64,000 nt of DNA from Seriola aureovittata (lineage: Eukaryota > Chordata > Actinopteri > Carangiformes > Carangidae). This document shows, piece by piece, positions 49,545-64,000 of this stretch. A program made the position numbers and the translations under genes. The DNA is taken from the NCBI RefSeq assembly GCF_021018895.1, contig NC_079369.1, forward strand, positions 5,238,694 to 5,302,693, given 5' to 3'. The notes under the pieces are model-generated. The model was not told where the DNA came from, searched no databases, and worked only from the letters and a program-made list of their open reading frames with translations. How positions within the stretch are numbered: the first letter of the stretch is position 1; every line of letters begins with the position of its first letter.

Positions 49545-50689
49545 TTATCCTTTTCAGTCTTTTCAGCTCTGGCGGAGAAGTGTGGAAAGGTCAGCACTCT
49601 CAGGAAGTGGTGCTGCTGATGATGAAAGTGGAGAGGCAGCAGATGAATTGACTTGTCATTGGCTCAGTGCTTCAAATGAGCTCTAACTGATGGGGTGTCT
49701 GCTTCTAATTCTGCTGTTTGCCTGTTCACTCTGAAGCACACTACACACAATGTTTCCTGAAGGTGTTTTTTTGCTTGTTTTTCCTCTGTGTTCTTTTCAA
49801 TGCTGTGAAAGAGGCCCTGAATCTAAATGTGACTCAGATGAAATTGGATATTTAGACAAATGTATCAGACCAATATTGTGCTTTTATCATCAAGACTGAA
49901 GGGCTAAAGCCCAGCTAGTGGCTGTAAGAAGATGAACTGCCTGTTACAGTTTCTACAGCTTTATCAATACGGGGGCTAAATGTAAAGCTTGTCCTAAGGG
50001 TAGGGCTGCAGGAAATGCCATGAGGTCATCAAAATCAAACTGATTCCTCTTTTTGTCCCAGTGGTGGTGTGTTAGGAAAGCTTATGAAGTCTACAATGGA
50101 AAGTGTTCATCAAGGGAAGAATAAATATGCATTAGAGTTTGCTATAAGGTGAAGATGTCACCAAAATCAGGATTCAGCCTCTGGTGACCTAGAATATCTA
50201 CAGCAAAATTTGTGTGCAATATCAAGAACTTTATGCAGTAAGGCTAGTTGATATTAATATGTTCATTTAACAAAGCAATCTCAGGTCCACTTAGTTGTTT
50301 TAGAGCTTGTTGTGTCACACAAACTGCATCAGCAGATTAAGTTTGCACACTTGTCATAGAACTTTAGGAGTTCAAACTTCAAAGTCTGCAGCAACTATGT
50401 TGATAGACCATTGGCCAGATTCAAATTCCACTGGCCTTACAAGATGAACTCTTATGCCTCATAGGGCGAGCGGAAACACTATGAATGAACACATTGCTAA
50501 GGTTGCTCTTTATGTTCCAATCTCTAGCATTTGAGGTCCCTAAATTTATTCTATTATTAAAATTCTATCTAAATTTATTCTATTATTCAAATTCTATCAA
50601 AATTTATGTTAAAACAAAAGGCCCAGAATTTTATGCTCAAAAGAAAAGAGGGATCTAGATTTACCTAACTTGGAAAAATATTATTGGGC
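49545..50689. other. Intergenic, no gene seen
   Basis: AT-rich noncoding sequence. A small local duplication (TATTCTATTATT..AAATTCTATC) occurs near 50547-50600. Confidence 0.45.
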
Positions 50690-51075
50690 AGCACAGCTCA
50701 GATCAATGGCTGCATGGATATCTCACAATAAAGATGTCCATATGGGTTGGGATGGAACAGATTGATTGTCTGAAGGGACCAAAATAAAGCCCAGATTGGT
50801 GGCATGCTCCTTCTGGAAGTTTCTCCCATCTCCACACAGGATCTCTGGAGCTCAGCCAGAGTGACCATTGGGTTCTTGGTCACCTCTCTTACCAAGGCCC
50901 TTTTCCTCCAGCTCTAGCAGAGTGCTGGTTGTTCCAAACTTCTTCTATTTAAGAATTACGGAGGCCACTGTGCTCGCGGGAACCTTGAATGCAGCAGATT
51001 TTTTCTGTAGCTTTTCCCCAGATCATTGCCTTGACACAATCCTGTCTTTGAGCTCTGCAGCAGACTGAGTTTAAC
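50690..51075 (-). pseudogene. Tc1-like transposase relic
   Basis: The minus-strand frame 50895-50698 starts MVREVTKNPMVTLAELQRSC and VEMGETSRRS, matching the second helix-turn-helix region of a fish Tc1-like transposase family. Further upstream on the minus strand (about 51070-50900), decayed frames give LGKSYRKICCIQ and KEVWNNQHSARAG, the expected first DNA-binding region (SGEGYRKI.., WKKFGTT). Frameshifts and the missing catalytic part make it dead. Confidence 0.75.
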
Positions 51076-51411
51076 TTGCTTTGTGATATAGGCCCTAGGC
51101 TGTATTAGCTTCCATTCTTAAATTTCACACCTTTTCTATGTTCAATAAAACCCAGAGGTGCCCAGGTCCTTTTGGTAAGAGGTAAACATCTTTACAGTTA
51201 GAAAACCCTGCGATGTATGTGGAAGAGTAGGGAATACCATTTCAATTCTATTCCACAGTCTGTTTCATTCTGTCCTTCACCACTGTAGGAGCTTGGCTGT
51301 CCTCCTCCTCATGTTGCCAGGGTGAAGAGGTAGAGTGTTAATAATATTGATTTCCACTCATTTACTTATTGAGTGTCATCAAAAGGCATCCAGGCAGCTC
51401 TCATCAAAATC

Positions 51412-51413
<2 letters not shown>
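51076..51413. other. Intergenic, no feature seen
   Basis: No coding or repeat signal recognised. Confidence 0.4.

Positions 51414-51446
<33 letters not shown>
51414..51446 (+). repeat. (TG)n microsatellite, about 16 copies
   Basis: Uninterrupted TG run. Confidence 0.95.
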
Positions 51447-51448
<2 letters not shown>

Positions 51449-51884
51449 AAGAGGGAGATGAAACGTAAAGATGCTAATGTCTTATTGATGATGTAATCCA
51501 GGAGGGCCCTATTGAAGATGTTACACTTCACCACAAGGGGATGGTCAAAGAAAGACAGAGAGGGAGAGATGCAGAGTTTAACCTTGATGTGGAAATGAAT
51601 TTGGACAAGAGCTGGGACCACTTCTCCAACATATATAGTAATATTTTTCTATCATGTTTTTATAGTTTAGCATACAGCCATGAATATGACTCTCTGATGA
51701 CTAGACCATTCACATATGACATGAAATTAAACTGTAGCTCAGAGTGATTCCTCAAGAACCCCTTTTAACCGTAATTTATCCTGTTGATATCCTGGCAGGA
51801 TCTTCACATCAATTGTAAATGCAAAATGCAAATTTTGTGCCCTACAGTTTAAGGCTACAACTAATGATTATTTTGATTAATTTA

Positions 51885-51975
51885 AATCTCCACTTAGGTC
51901 CAGACTGAAACATCTCATCAACTATTGAACGGATTACTATGACATTTTTTAGCAACACTAGCAGATCAAAGTTTT
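51885..51975 (+). repeat. Fragment of a common fish dispersed repeat
   Basis: CAGACTGAAACATCTCATCA and ACTATTGAACGGATTACTAT match the repeat family found more fully at 55795-56460 (AACTATTGGATGGATTGCAA). Confidence 0.5.
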
Positions 51976-55794
<3,819 letters not shown>

Positions 55795-56460
55795 GGTTGC
55801 AGACTTTTGGACCCCAATGTACATGGCTACCCTAGCGGCATGACTTCATATGGCAATGTCTGCCTATTTGTCAGTCGGCCAGTTCACCACTTTGGCCCAG
55901 ACTGAAATAATTCAACTACAGAATAGGTTGCCATAAAGTTTTATGCAAACATTCATGGTCCCTAGAGCATGACTTCCACTCACTTTGATGATGGTCTGAC
56001 TTTTCCTCTAGTGCCACCAACAGGATGACATGTTTGGTTCAGAAATATTTGGACAACTTCTGGATTTCCATGAAATATGATACAGATATTGATGATTTCC
56101 ACAGGATCAATCCTACTGACTTTGGTTATCACTTGACCTCTAGCACCAAGAGGCTTAGGTTGGTTTTTAAAAAAAAAAAAAAAAAAAGAAATATAGGAAC
56201 AACTATTGGATGGATTGCAATGTATTATATTACCAACATTCATGGTCCCAGTGGATGAACTTTAAAAAATCATGATCCCATCACTTCCACCATCAGGTCA
56301 ATACTTTGGTTTTATAACCACATACCTGCAAAAATGACATTCCTATCTGCCTCAGTTTTACTTTATGTCAAAGGCTAATACATACTAAACTAAAAATGAT
56401 GACATTATACCTGCTAAACATCAACATGCTAGTATTATCATGAAGTGAAGTTTCTCTCCT
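55795..56460 (+). repeat. Common teleost dispersed repeat (long copy)
   Basis: Diagnostic strings are AACATTCATGGTCCCTAGAG, CTTTTCCTCTAGTGCCACCA, AACAACTATTGGATGGATTG, CATCAGGTCAATACTTTGG and CATTATACCTGCTAAACATC. The internal part is duplicated (about 55930-56110 and 56195-56260 share the ATTCATGGTCCC motif) and broken by an A-run at 56170-56187. I recognise the family from many fish genomes but not its formal name. Confidence 0.6.
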
Positions 56461-59400
56461 TGACAATGCAATTGTGGAATCTAGGGCCATGGTCACACTG
56501 CTGTCACGCCACTGCTGGTAGATCAGCCTGCATGCATATATGAATAGATCTATTATAGACAATGTATGTAATGGGCACAGCCATTACTTCACCAGATAGA
56601 CGTAGCCTTTTACAGACGGATGAAGTCATACATGTTTTTAGTGGAATTATTTAACACAGTATTTATATCACATTTAACTTTTTTGTTACGGACACTTTCC
56701 TGTTTCAAGATGGGATTCTGTAACTTGTCTTTATTTCTCTAAAGACGCTATGCTGATGAGAATCAAGTAAAAATAATTGAATTCAACAAACCTATGTCAG
56801 ATAACCTTGGAGTGTCTGTACAAGACTACAAACTACAGGCACGCTATGCATTTTAAGAATTCTGTAGGAGACAAATACAAAACTCTTCCTCCCTTTTGTG
56901 CTTCACCTTGAGAATATATTTTATATGGCTCTATCTCCCATACAAGGTAGACACACTAGTGTCACATGAGGCTGTAATCTTTGTCACCAATGAGAACAAA
57001 ACTGTTGTGTTGACGAAAAAACATGAGACTACTACTACTACACCTCCTCTCCTCTGTCTTTGCACTTTGTCTCATTTAATCAGATATCCATCAATCAGAA
57101 ACGTCTGCATTTCGGCCTCTGGGGCAGTCGGAGGTGGCGCTTACTGCCTTCACCCCCCTAAGTTCTTCTTCTCCACTGTCACTGTCACTGTCATCCCGAG
57201 TGCTTGCTGATTGTGAAAACTGTTGGGTTTCTCGCTATAATATTGTAAGGTATTGGCCTTACTCTGTAACGTAACTTGAGATGATGTGTGTGTTGTGATT
57301 TGGGACAATACAAATAAAATTGAATTGAATAGTACTTACTTCAAGGTCTCCTGCACTGAAGCTTTAGTGATTCACTCGTAAATCACTTTGGATGAAAATG
57401 TCAGCCAAATGAGTAATGGGAACTGTAAATGAGAACTTGAAACCATAATCAAAGATGCCACTCCATTGTTCTCATAAAAGTTGCTCGCCGGGCACATACA
57501 ACAAAAAAGTTTTTAAGACTTCCGGGAGCTTCCACACTTTTTGGGCCCATAGAGCAATAGTCCCTCTCTGGCTGACCCACTTTAGAGCGTCCCTCTCATG
57601 CTGAGTTGGCTGTCTTCCTCTTGGCTCCAAGCAAACAAAAATGACATGAAAATAATTTACTGATACGGCTCTTAGAGAGTTTTCAAATTCCAATGGGCCT
57701 AATAGATGCAATTTGATGATAAAAAAAAGTATCATGGGAATATTGTGACGTTCAGAAAAGTATATATATCATTTAAATCCATCTCTTTAGTAAGCATTAT
57801 GTATTTGGAAAAGTCTTTTTGGGCCAGTGGATGTCACTTGACCTGCAATACTGACTGTGACCACAAACCAAAGTTACATTGCAGCTCAGTGCTGTCACAG
57901 GGTGGCTTGGGCTGTGCAGCAATTTTTTCATAGTGGCTAGGATTACAATGGGAAGTCATGTGATGCACTTAGGCCCATGAAGACATTTTCCACATACACA
58001 ATCATTACAAATGGCTGTGAAACAGTAAAGAAAATGTATTATCGCAATTTCAACAGTTAGGTTCAATGCAACTTAGAAAGTCACGAAGAGCCACATTTGT
58101 ATAGGTATTTCATGCCATACACGTGAGGGCAGTCAGCCAGCTCTTTCAGAGAGGGATTCTGATAAATATGCTATGGGCCCGAATATGCTGAAGCTTTTCG
58201 ATGTGTGTGCCCAATGAGCAACTTTCTCTGGAATTAAAGCGGGAACATCTGGGAACACGATAGTCATAGGACCATTTTAGGGCATCTCAAACAGTCAGCT
58301 CATTACGCGAAGCAGCAGTTTGTTAGCCTCAGCAAGTTTAGTGCTAGAATAAGGTTTAACCATAGACTCAGCTCTGGTTTGACCAGAATGTTTATAATAC
58401 AATGCTAACCCTATTACATTAGCATTTAGCTCAAACCATTCCCTGATTTTTGGAGATGTAGTCTTTCCCTTGATGTTAATCTCTAAGGTGATTAAATAAT
58501 ATACTACAACAATAATATCTGATGTAAAATATCCTAAAAGGACCTTGGAGAGTCTAAAACAAAATAAAATTGCATTCCTGGCTTCCTCCATCATCTTGGT
58601 TGTGACTTGCACTTAAGTTGTTTCAGGCCCCAGGGCAGGTTGCGCTAACAATGCCGGTAATACTAGAGACAAATGAAAAGATCATTATCATTTTCCCTGT
58701 CTGAGTTTCTATGGCCTGCAGCTGAACAAGAGAAGGCTGAATGTTTAGTTGGATGTTCCTGCACTTAAGATGTCTGCTCAGATGTAGCCAGTCAGAGCAA
58801 CCTTTCAAAGCTTAAGATTCTGTGGAATAGGGATGTAGAAGAAGGTCAAAGGAAGCAGCTCTTTTTTTGTGCTAAAAAATGATTATAAACTATAATTTTA
58901 CTTCTCTGTTATTCTGTCTGTCTCTTATTCCGACATTCTACAGGTGAACACTCACATACATGCACATGTGAAAATCCAGCTGGTTTAGACCTGTCATGAC
59001 CAGAAAAGCACAGACATCGAGTTAAATAGTTTGAACAAAGAATATCTGTTCACTAATTAATCTGCTCCTGCTGTTTGTGTTTCTTCACAAGACCTGTGAT
59101 ATCTGCAGACACTTTGGACAGACTGAACAAAGAAGAATCTGCGCACTGTTTGATCAACTTCCATGACTTCATCTCTTGTATCCAGAAACATCTGATTGAA
59201 CAAACACACAAGTGGGAGTTCAAGTCAGTGTGCCGAGTCCTCTCTGTCAACCCCCCCTCATAATGCAATCAGATTTGTGTTTGCTGATGAATAGTGGGGT
59301 GGTTACTTCTGCCTAGCAGTAAAATCTGACCATGTGTGTGGATGGGCTCAGGAAAAGGCCCTCAGAAAGGTAGGATATAATCAACTCAACATTTTCAATA

Positions 59401-59688
59401 TCAATTTTTTTTCGTTAACACCATTACAGAAGTGATACACATAAATGACCCAGATACACGTAATTATAAGTGTTGAAATATGGGAGGAGCTCCTATTGCT
59501 GCAGTACTGCATATGTACTTTGCAAAGTGCTGTTACAACAACAATGATGCACAAACAGGTAAGACTGCTCTGTGCTTCCACTGCTCAAGGCAATCAAAAC
59601 AATTGCTATTGGTTTGTGCGCCATTTTTATAAATTGTACTTCATAATGACTGGCAAACCAATTTTCTTCTTATATCTTTTTTCATCTA
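56461..59688. other. Intergenic, no identified gene
   Basis: Noncoding sequence. At 57297-57330 a tail ACAATACAAATAAAATTGAA, TTGAATAG resembles the 3' end of a fish retroposon. The open frames (58295-58612 minus and others) are unrecognised. Confidence 0.4.
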
Positions 59689-59775
59689 CAGTGAGGTCCA
59701 AATTCTGATACTACTTTCCTATTAGTATTAAGTATTAAGAATGTGAAAGTGGTCTCTGACTTTTGGATCCCACTG
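59689..59775 (+). mobile_element. Tc1-type MITE (87 bp)
   Basis: The left end is CAGTGAGGTCCAAATTCTG. The right end read in reverse is CAGTGGGATCCAAAAGTCAG. Both lead to ACTTTC. These are the terminal inverted repeats of a fish Tc1-like family (CAGTGGGATCCAAAAGTCTG). The left flank has the expected TA, while the right flank is CA (mutated). Only about 25 bp lie between the ends, so it is an internally deleted non-autonomous copy. Confidence 0.6.
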
Positions 59776-59798
59776 CATGTCAACAAATGCAGTGGGAT
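59767..59798. repeat. Perfect inverted repeat, 12-bp arms
   Basis: ATCCCACTGCAT, an 8-nt spacer, then ATGCAGTGGGAT. The second arm repeats the Tc1 tip CAGTGGGAT in the reverse direction, so this is likely a second terminal fragment next to the MITE rather than a terminator. Confidence 0.7.
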
Positions 59799-61039
59799 AG
59801 TGACTGTGACTTTACTCAAGCTCCCTCTGGGTGTCTGAGCACCTGATCTGTTTTTTTTTTTTTTTTTTATTTATATCAGCGACCATGTACAAAATACATT
59901 GATCTCAAAAAAGAGAAAGATGCTTGTACCAGATTTCCATCTGCAGTCCCTGGGCAGGTGAAGGAAACAATAAAACACAGAGCAAAACTCAACATCACCA
60001 ATACAAATCATCTACTACATCCCATTCATAACAACACAGTTTAAATGCATCAACTTGTTGGAGAGTGTTTGATTAAAATAGTTTATTTACATTTTAAGCA
60101 TTAATGCCTTATTGTCGCACATTTGTAGGGGTATTCTGGTTGCTCTGTGACTTTGCTCCAGAAACAGATGAGGCTCTGAGACATTTGTCATCAGTACAAC
60201 ACCCAATTTCCTCCAAAATACCAACAATTCACCTTGTCCTGCCTCATATGAACGAACTGCCCACCTGATTATTGCTCTCCTACCACCCATGACAGTCAGT
60301 AAAGGTACATAACACTATTTTGTCCAGTCCATTGACTTTGATATGTGATGTCAAATGCCAGTGCTTTACAAATTCTCACATGACAATACCCCCTCCTATT
60401 TGCAAACCAGCGCTTGGAGTTATCAGCAGTATTATTATCTGTTTGTGTTCCTGTATATGGGTCTGTGTGTCTGTGTTTGTGAGAGTATGTATCTTCCAGG
60501 CAGATTCAAAGCTGTATCTCAGGGCCAGCGGTAATGCCCGATGATTTACTGTAGCTGCCAGCATGTGGATCACACTGAAAGATAGACTCTGCCTCTGCCC
60601 TCCTGTCTTCCAAACCTGTCCGCAGAGAGCGACACAGAGAGAAGACAGAGTCAGACCGAAAGACATGATTCATACCAATGCAGGCACAAGACGTGAAATT
60701 TGATCTGATAGTTTGGCTATGGTGTGTCAAGGTTCAGAGAGACATGTTGAAGAAAGTCATGGATAAAAACATTCAGTCACTGACCAAGAAGCCAGTTTTT
60801 TTGAAAATAAACAATCTCTATCACTTGCTGCATGCAGCACCATAAGGCTAACATTACCCAAAGTACGTATTTAGGTGTTTGATCACTTCCACTAAAGTAA
60901 TTTGGTGGCAGAATATGCCTCATGGCTAAATTGAGGGAACAAGATGAATGTACATGTTAGGAATTTGAAGGAATTACCTATAATTTGAGGAGGGTCTGTA
61001 CTTTATTGAAGATACAGTGCAAATTCTGGATGCTACTCA
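59799..61039. other. Intergenic, no gene seen
   Basis: Noncoding sequence with a run of about 18 T at 59851-59868. No recognised product in the open frames. Confidence 0.45.
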
Positions 61040-61640
61040 AGCCGTTAAGACAAGCAGTATTTACATGCACTTAGGTAACCAGATAACTCAGAGATACCAG
61101 GTTATGTGGGCAATCGGAGAACGTGTTTACATGCACTGTAGTAGTCTGGTTACTGTCGGCCCTTATATACACGCAGCAGGTTAGTAATCAAGTTTCTACC
61201 CTGTTCCTGACCTTATTTTGAATGCATGGCCTGTTTATTTCAACTCTAGTAGTGATAGAAGATACTGTCTCGGGTCCCTGCTGTGTGCTTGTGTAAGAGC
61301 AGTGGGGAAACAAGTAGACAAAGCAGAGCTTTCCCTCACTGTGCAAAACAAATAGTCAAATGTTCAGAGTGTAGACTGACTTTTGGACCTCTAGAGGCTA
61401 CTTTTTTGTTAGTTTTGGGTTGGACTTTGGATGGAATAATTTTAAATACAAAGATGCACCACTTGTATCCAGCCGTTCAGTCGTTACTCTTCCTTTCTGC
61501 AGTCTTTTATTATGTTCATGTGTACTCATGAAAAGCAGGTTATAAACCTGGTTATGTGTAGCCTATACATGGCAGAGAAATCAAGGTTCTTCTGGAGAAA
61601 TTTACCTTAGGAAATCAGGTTTCTTTAATCCCCATACAAA
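61040..61640. repeat. Possible short DNA-transposon remnant
   Basis: TTTACATGCACTTAGGTAAC and CAGGTTATGTGGGC near 61050-61110, TTTACATGCACTGTAG at 61124, and ATAAACCTGGTTATGTGTAG near 61541 form related direct and inverted motifs typical of a fish MITE family. Boundaries are not clear. Confidence 0.3.
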
Positions 61641-63554
61641 GATTACAGATCTCATTTACGCAACATTACGCTACCCGGAAAAAGCCGATTGTTTCCCGGA
61701 TACTAACACGACGCACCCAAGCAGTGTTTCGTTGATCTTTCAGGTGAAAGTTTCAAGTCTTTTCAATCTCCAGACCACTGTCTGCATCACCGATGGTTGT
61801 GTTCGGTTGGAGTGGCAAGAGGTGTATCTCGTTGCACCTGTAACCACATTAAACATGGATGTCCTGCTGACTAACCCCTGACGTACCGTATTCCTACGCA
61901 TAAGCGCACCTACGGAGTGCACTGTATTACGCCGCTGACCTGCTGCTACAGCATAAGACAGGGCTACCGTAGCGGTAGAAAAAATTTATGAAGCGTACAT
62001 ATAAACAGATATTGGATTGTTTCGTTGGGTTTTTTTAAAAGTCTCTAAAAAGCATTTTTTCTCTTGGCCCAATGCACAGCAACACGTAGCTCTGCCACCC
62101 TGCTGTTGCTCCCGGGTGGCTTTACTAACTCGGACCACGCTCATATCTACCGACCATATATGACTACCTCACACAACCCCATGTCAAACTATCCCCTTTA
62201 ACAAAACCAATATGTTATATTGTCTTTATGCAGATTTATTCAGCTATAAACACATCTAAATTGCTTAAGTAATTTTAAATGTGTACCCTAAATTGAGAAG
62301 CTAAAGTCTTACTGATAACCCCTGACCCTCAGGACAGAAATGGGGGAAGCTCTGACATTGAGGAGTCGACGATACTCGCACAGACAATTAGTAACCTGGA
62401 CAATATTAATATCACAGAGGGATATTAATAAAGAGGTGATGTTCCATATCATATTCTCAGCATAATTTCAACCTAGTGTGCATAATGTTGACGGAGGGTG
62501 TTGATGACAAGACACAGAACTGAAGTCAATTGCAGCTGAATTAACTGAAATTTGAAAAAAAAAAAATATTATAGCATTCTTATAATTGTTAAACAAAGTT
62601 AATCTTCAAGTCTAAATATGCATTCTGTAAGTACTTCATAACATTCACACATTTTTTTTATCCTCTCATTGAAACTCTGCTTTTCCTTCCACATTTACTT
62701 GTCATCTACCCATTGAAATGGGAGTATACAATTTCTGCTCACAGAGCAGAATGACATTGTTTTTCAAAAAGTCAAGAGTTGCCTCCCCCTCTATGTGACT
62801 CTGGGCTGAGTTGTTCTCTCTTCCCCTCTAAATGTCTCCTATTCACATCTCCCACAAAGCCAATATTTTCATTTTGGACAGCACTGATTCAGGGTGTAGA
62901 TGAGGCCAATTTTCTTGTCATCATTGGTCTTTCAGAGTGAACTAGCTTTGATTAGTAATTATCACAGACACTCACAGGCTGATGTGACAGTTATAATAAA
63001 TGCATGTAAAGGAATTGGACATATTCAAATGAAGAATAGAGAAATTAAGTCTATATTTGGTGGCTCTTTAGGTTAACTACAGTTAAGTGGGGGTGTCTTG
63101 AACCTCCAGTGGGTGAAGAGATGTATATGGAAATAGACTAGAAATTTGAGTTTTGTGGCACTGAGTTGGTGGCACTGATCAACAGTCAGTCTGGTTTAAA
63201 ACTGTGTTGTCTTGGAAAAAAAAAATTACATGAAAACCAACAAGTCCTCCAAACAAAATGACCAAATCCGCTACAGAAACCCCATGGCAGCATCTTCAAA
63301 AGCTGCAGTTTAAACTGTTTCTATGGGTTGGTCTAAATTTAGTTGCTGTGTCCTGCAGTAATCACTTTAAGGCCACTAGAGGTCACTATATCTGAGGGTT
63401 AAACTTGCAAACCTTGTTAAATGATTGTCCTTGACAGAAGAAGCGGTGCATCTGTCATCTCAGCAAATGCCCCAAAAACAACATGTTTTTGTTAAATTGA
63501 CCTCTGGTGGCTATAGAAATTACAATTACAACTTCACAAGAAAAAAAAAAAAAG
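61641..63554. other. Intergenic, no gene seen
   Basis: Noncoding AT-rich sequence. No recognised product in the open frames. Confidence 0.4.
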
Positions 63555-64000
63555 ACATAGGAGAGAAGATTCCCCCCCATGGACCATGGACCATTCCATG
63601 CAGGATTCCACCTGGTCAACCTGTTGTATCAGACTGTAGATGGGAAAGCTACAGGATCACAGAAAATCTTGACTCCCTCCTGATCCCACTGTGTACTGGT
63701 CATCCTAGCTACATCAAGGATATATAGGATTTTATCCAACACATATGCAATATGCGCCAACAGAAACATCAACAGCCATCTATACAAACATTGGCATCCC
63801 TTTGAGCATGGAAACAGTAAAGGAATGGGTGAAATCTGAGAAAAGCCAATCAAACTATAGTGACACCACAAGAAGAACACCAGATTAAACCCTTTAGTGT
63901 CTGTATATTCCAAACACACTGAAGAAGACCCTTCAAGAAATACTGGCAAACACCGACGCTGGTTTGAAGAAGAGTCCCAACCTAAAAGAGCTCCTTGTAA
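63555..64000 (+). pseudogene. Penelope-like (Neptune-type) reverse transcriptase relic, runs off the window
   Basis: The frame at about 63575-63727 reads PWTIPCRIPPGQPVVSDCRW, ESYRITENLDSLLIPLCTGH and PSYIKDI, matching the RT region of Penelope-like elements (PPGRPIVSDCGSESY, HPSYIKDT types). After a TAG and frameshifts, SHLYTNIGIPL and METVKEW near 63775-63830 recall the conserved SLYTNI catalytic neighbourhood, with its aspartates absent or changed. The end of the window (about 63900-64000) stays in weakly similar sequence. The copy is inactive. Assignment is from recalled motifs. Confidence 0.6.

Overview
The window looks like a piece of a teleost fish (probably percomorph) chromosome. The only gene recognised with confidence is split into short vertebrate-type exons with GT..AG introns. 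Fish-typical debris surrounds it: Tc1-like transposons, L2-type and other LINE pieces, tRNA-derived SINE heads, a Penelope-like relic, the common fish dispersed repeats, and long (CA)n tracts. Gene density is low and the sequence is AT-rich.

Positions 1-17420 hold the 3' end of ect2 (epithelial cell transforming 2, the RhoA guanine-nucleotide exchange factor of cytokinesis) on the + strand. Four phase-compatible exons (1769-1907, 3825-3979, 5080-5187, 6879-7013) encode the end of the PH domain and the basic C-terminal tail. Exon 6879-7013 can then splice in phase 0 to either of two terminal exons. One (16337-16426) gives the conserved vertebrate end with the SRSTTHL motif. The other (11548-12105) gives a 185-residue Ser/Pro-rich tail with its own stop. 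The BRCT, DH and early PH exons must lie left of the window. The introns hold a Tc1 relic (60-638), a SINE head, an inverted pair of a fish repeat, and a decayed minus-strand L2 LINE (9160-10340).

Positions 18760-38330 are the striking part. A Tc1-like relic is split in two by an insertion of about 19 kb (18872-37869). The insertion has CAAGG...CCTTG inverted ends and an exact 8-bp target duplication, GAAAAAGT, which is the signature of a hAT-superfamily transposon. Nearly all of its interior (about 19305-37650) is one tandem-repeat array of AT-rich units, mostly about 36 bp with a shorter class of about 26 bp, in nested higher-order blocks. It carries at least seven tRNA-like (A-box/B-box) modules, two longer SINE-like copies near its ends, and one inserted LINE fragment. 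The array ORFs arise because the unit is a multiple of three.

Positions 38330-64000 are gene-poor and mostly noncoding: CA microsatellites, several transposon and LINE relics, a small MITE (59689-59775), and a Penelope-like reverse-transcriptase relic running off the right end. A short minus-strand segment at 42131-42583 has exon-like open frames that I cannot identify.
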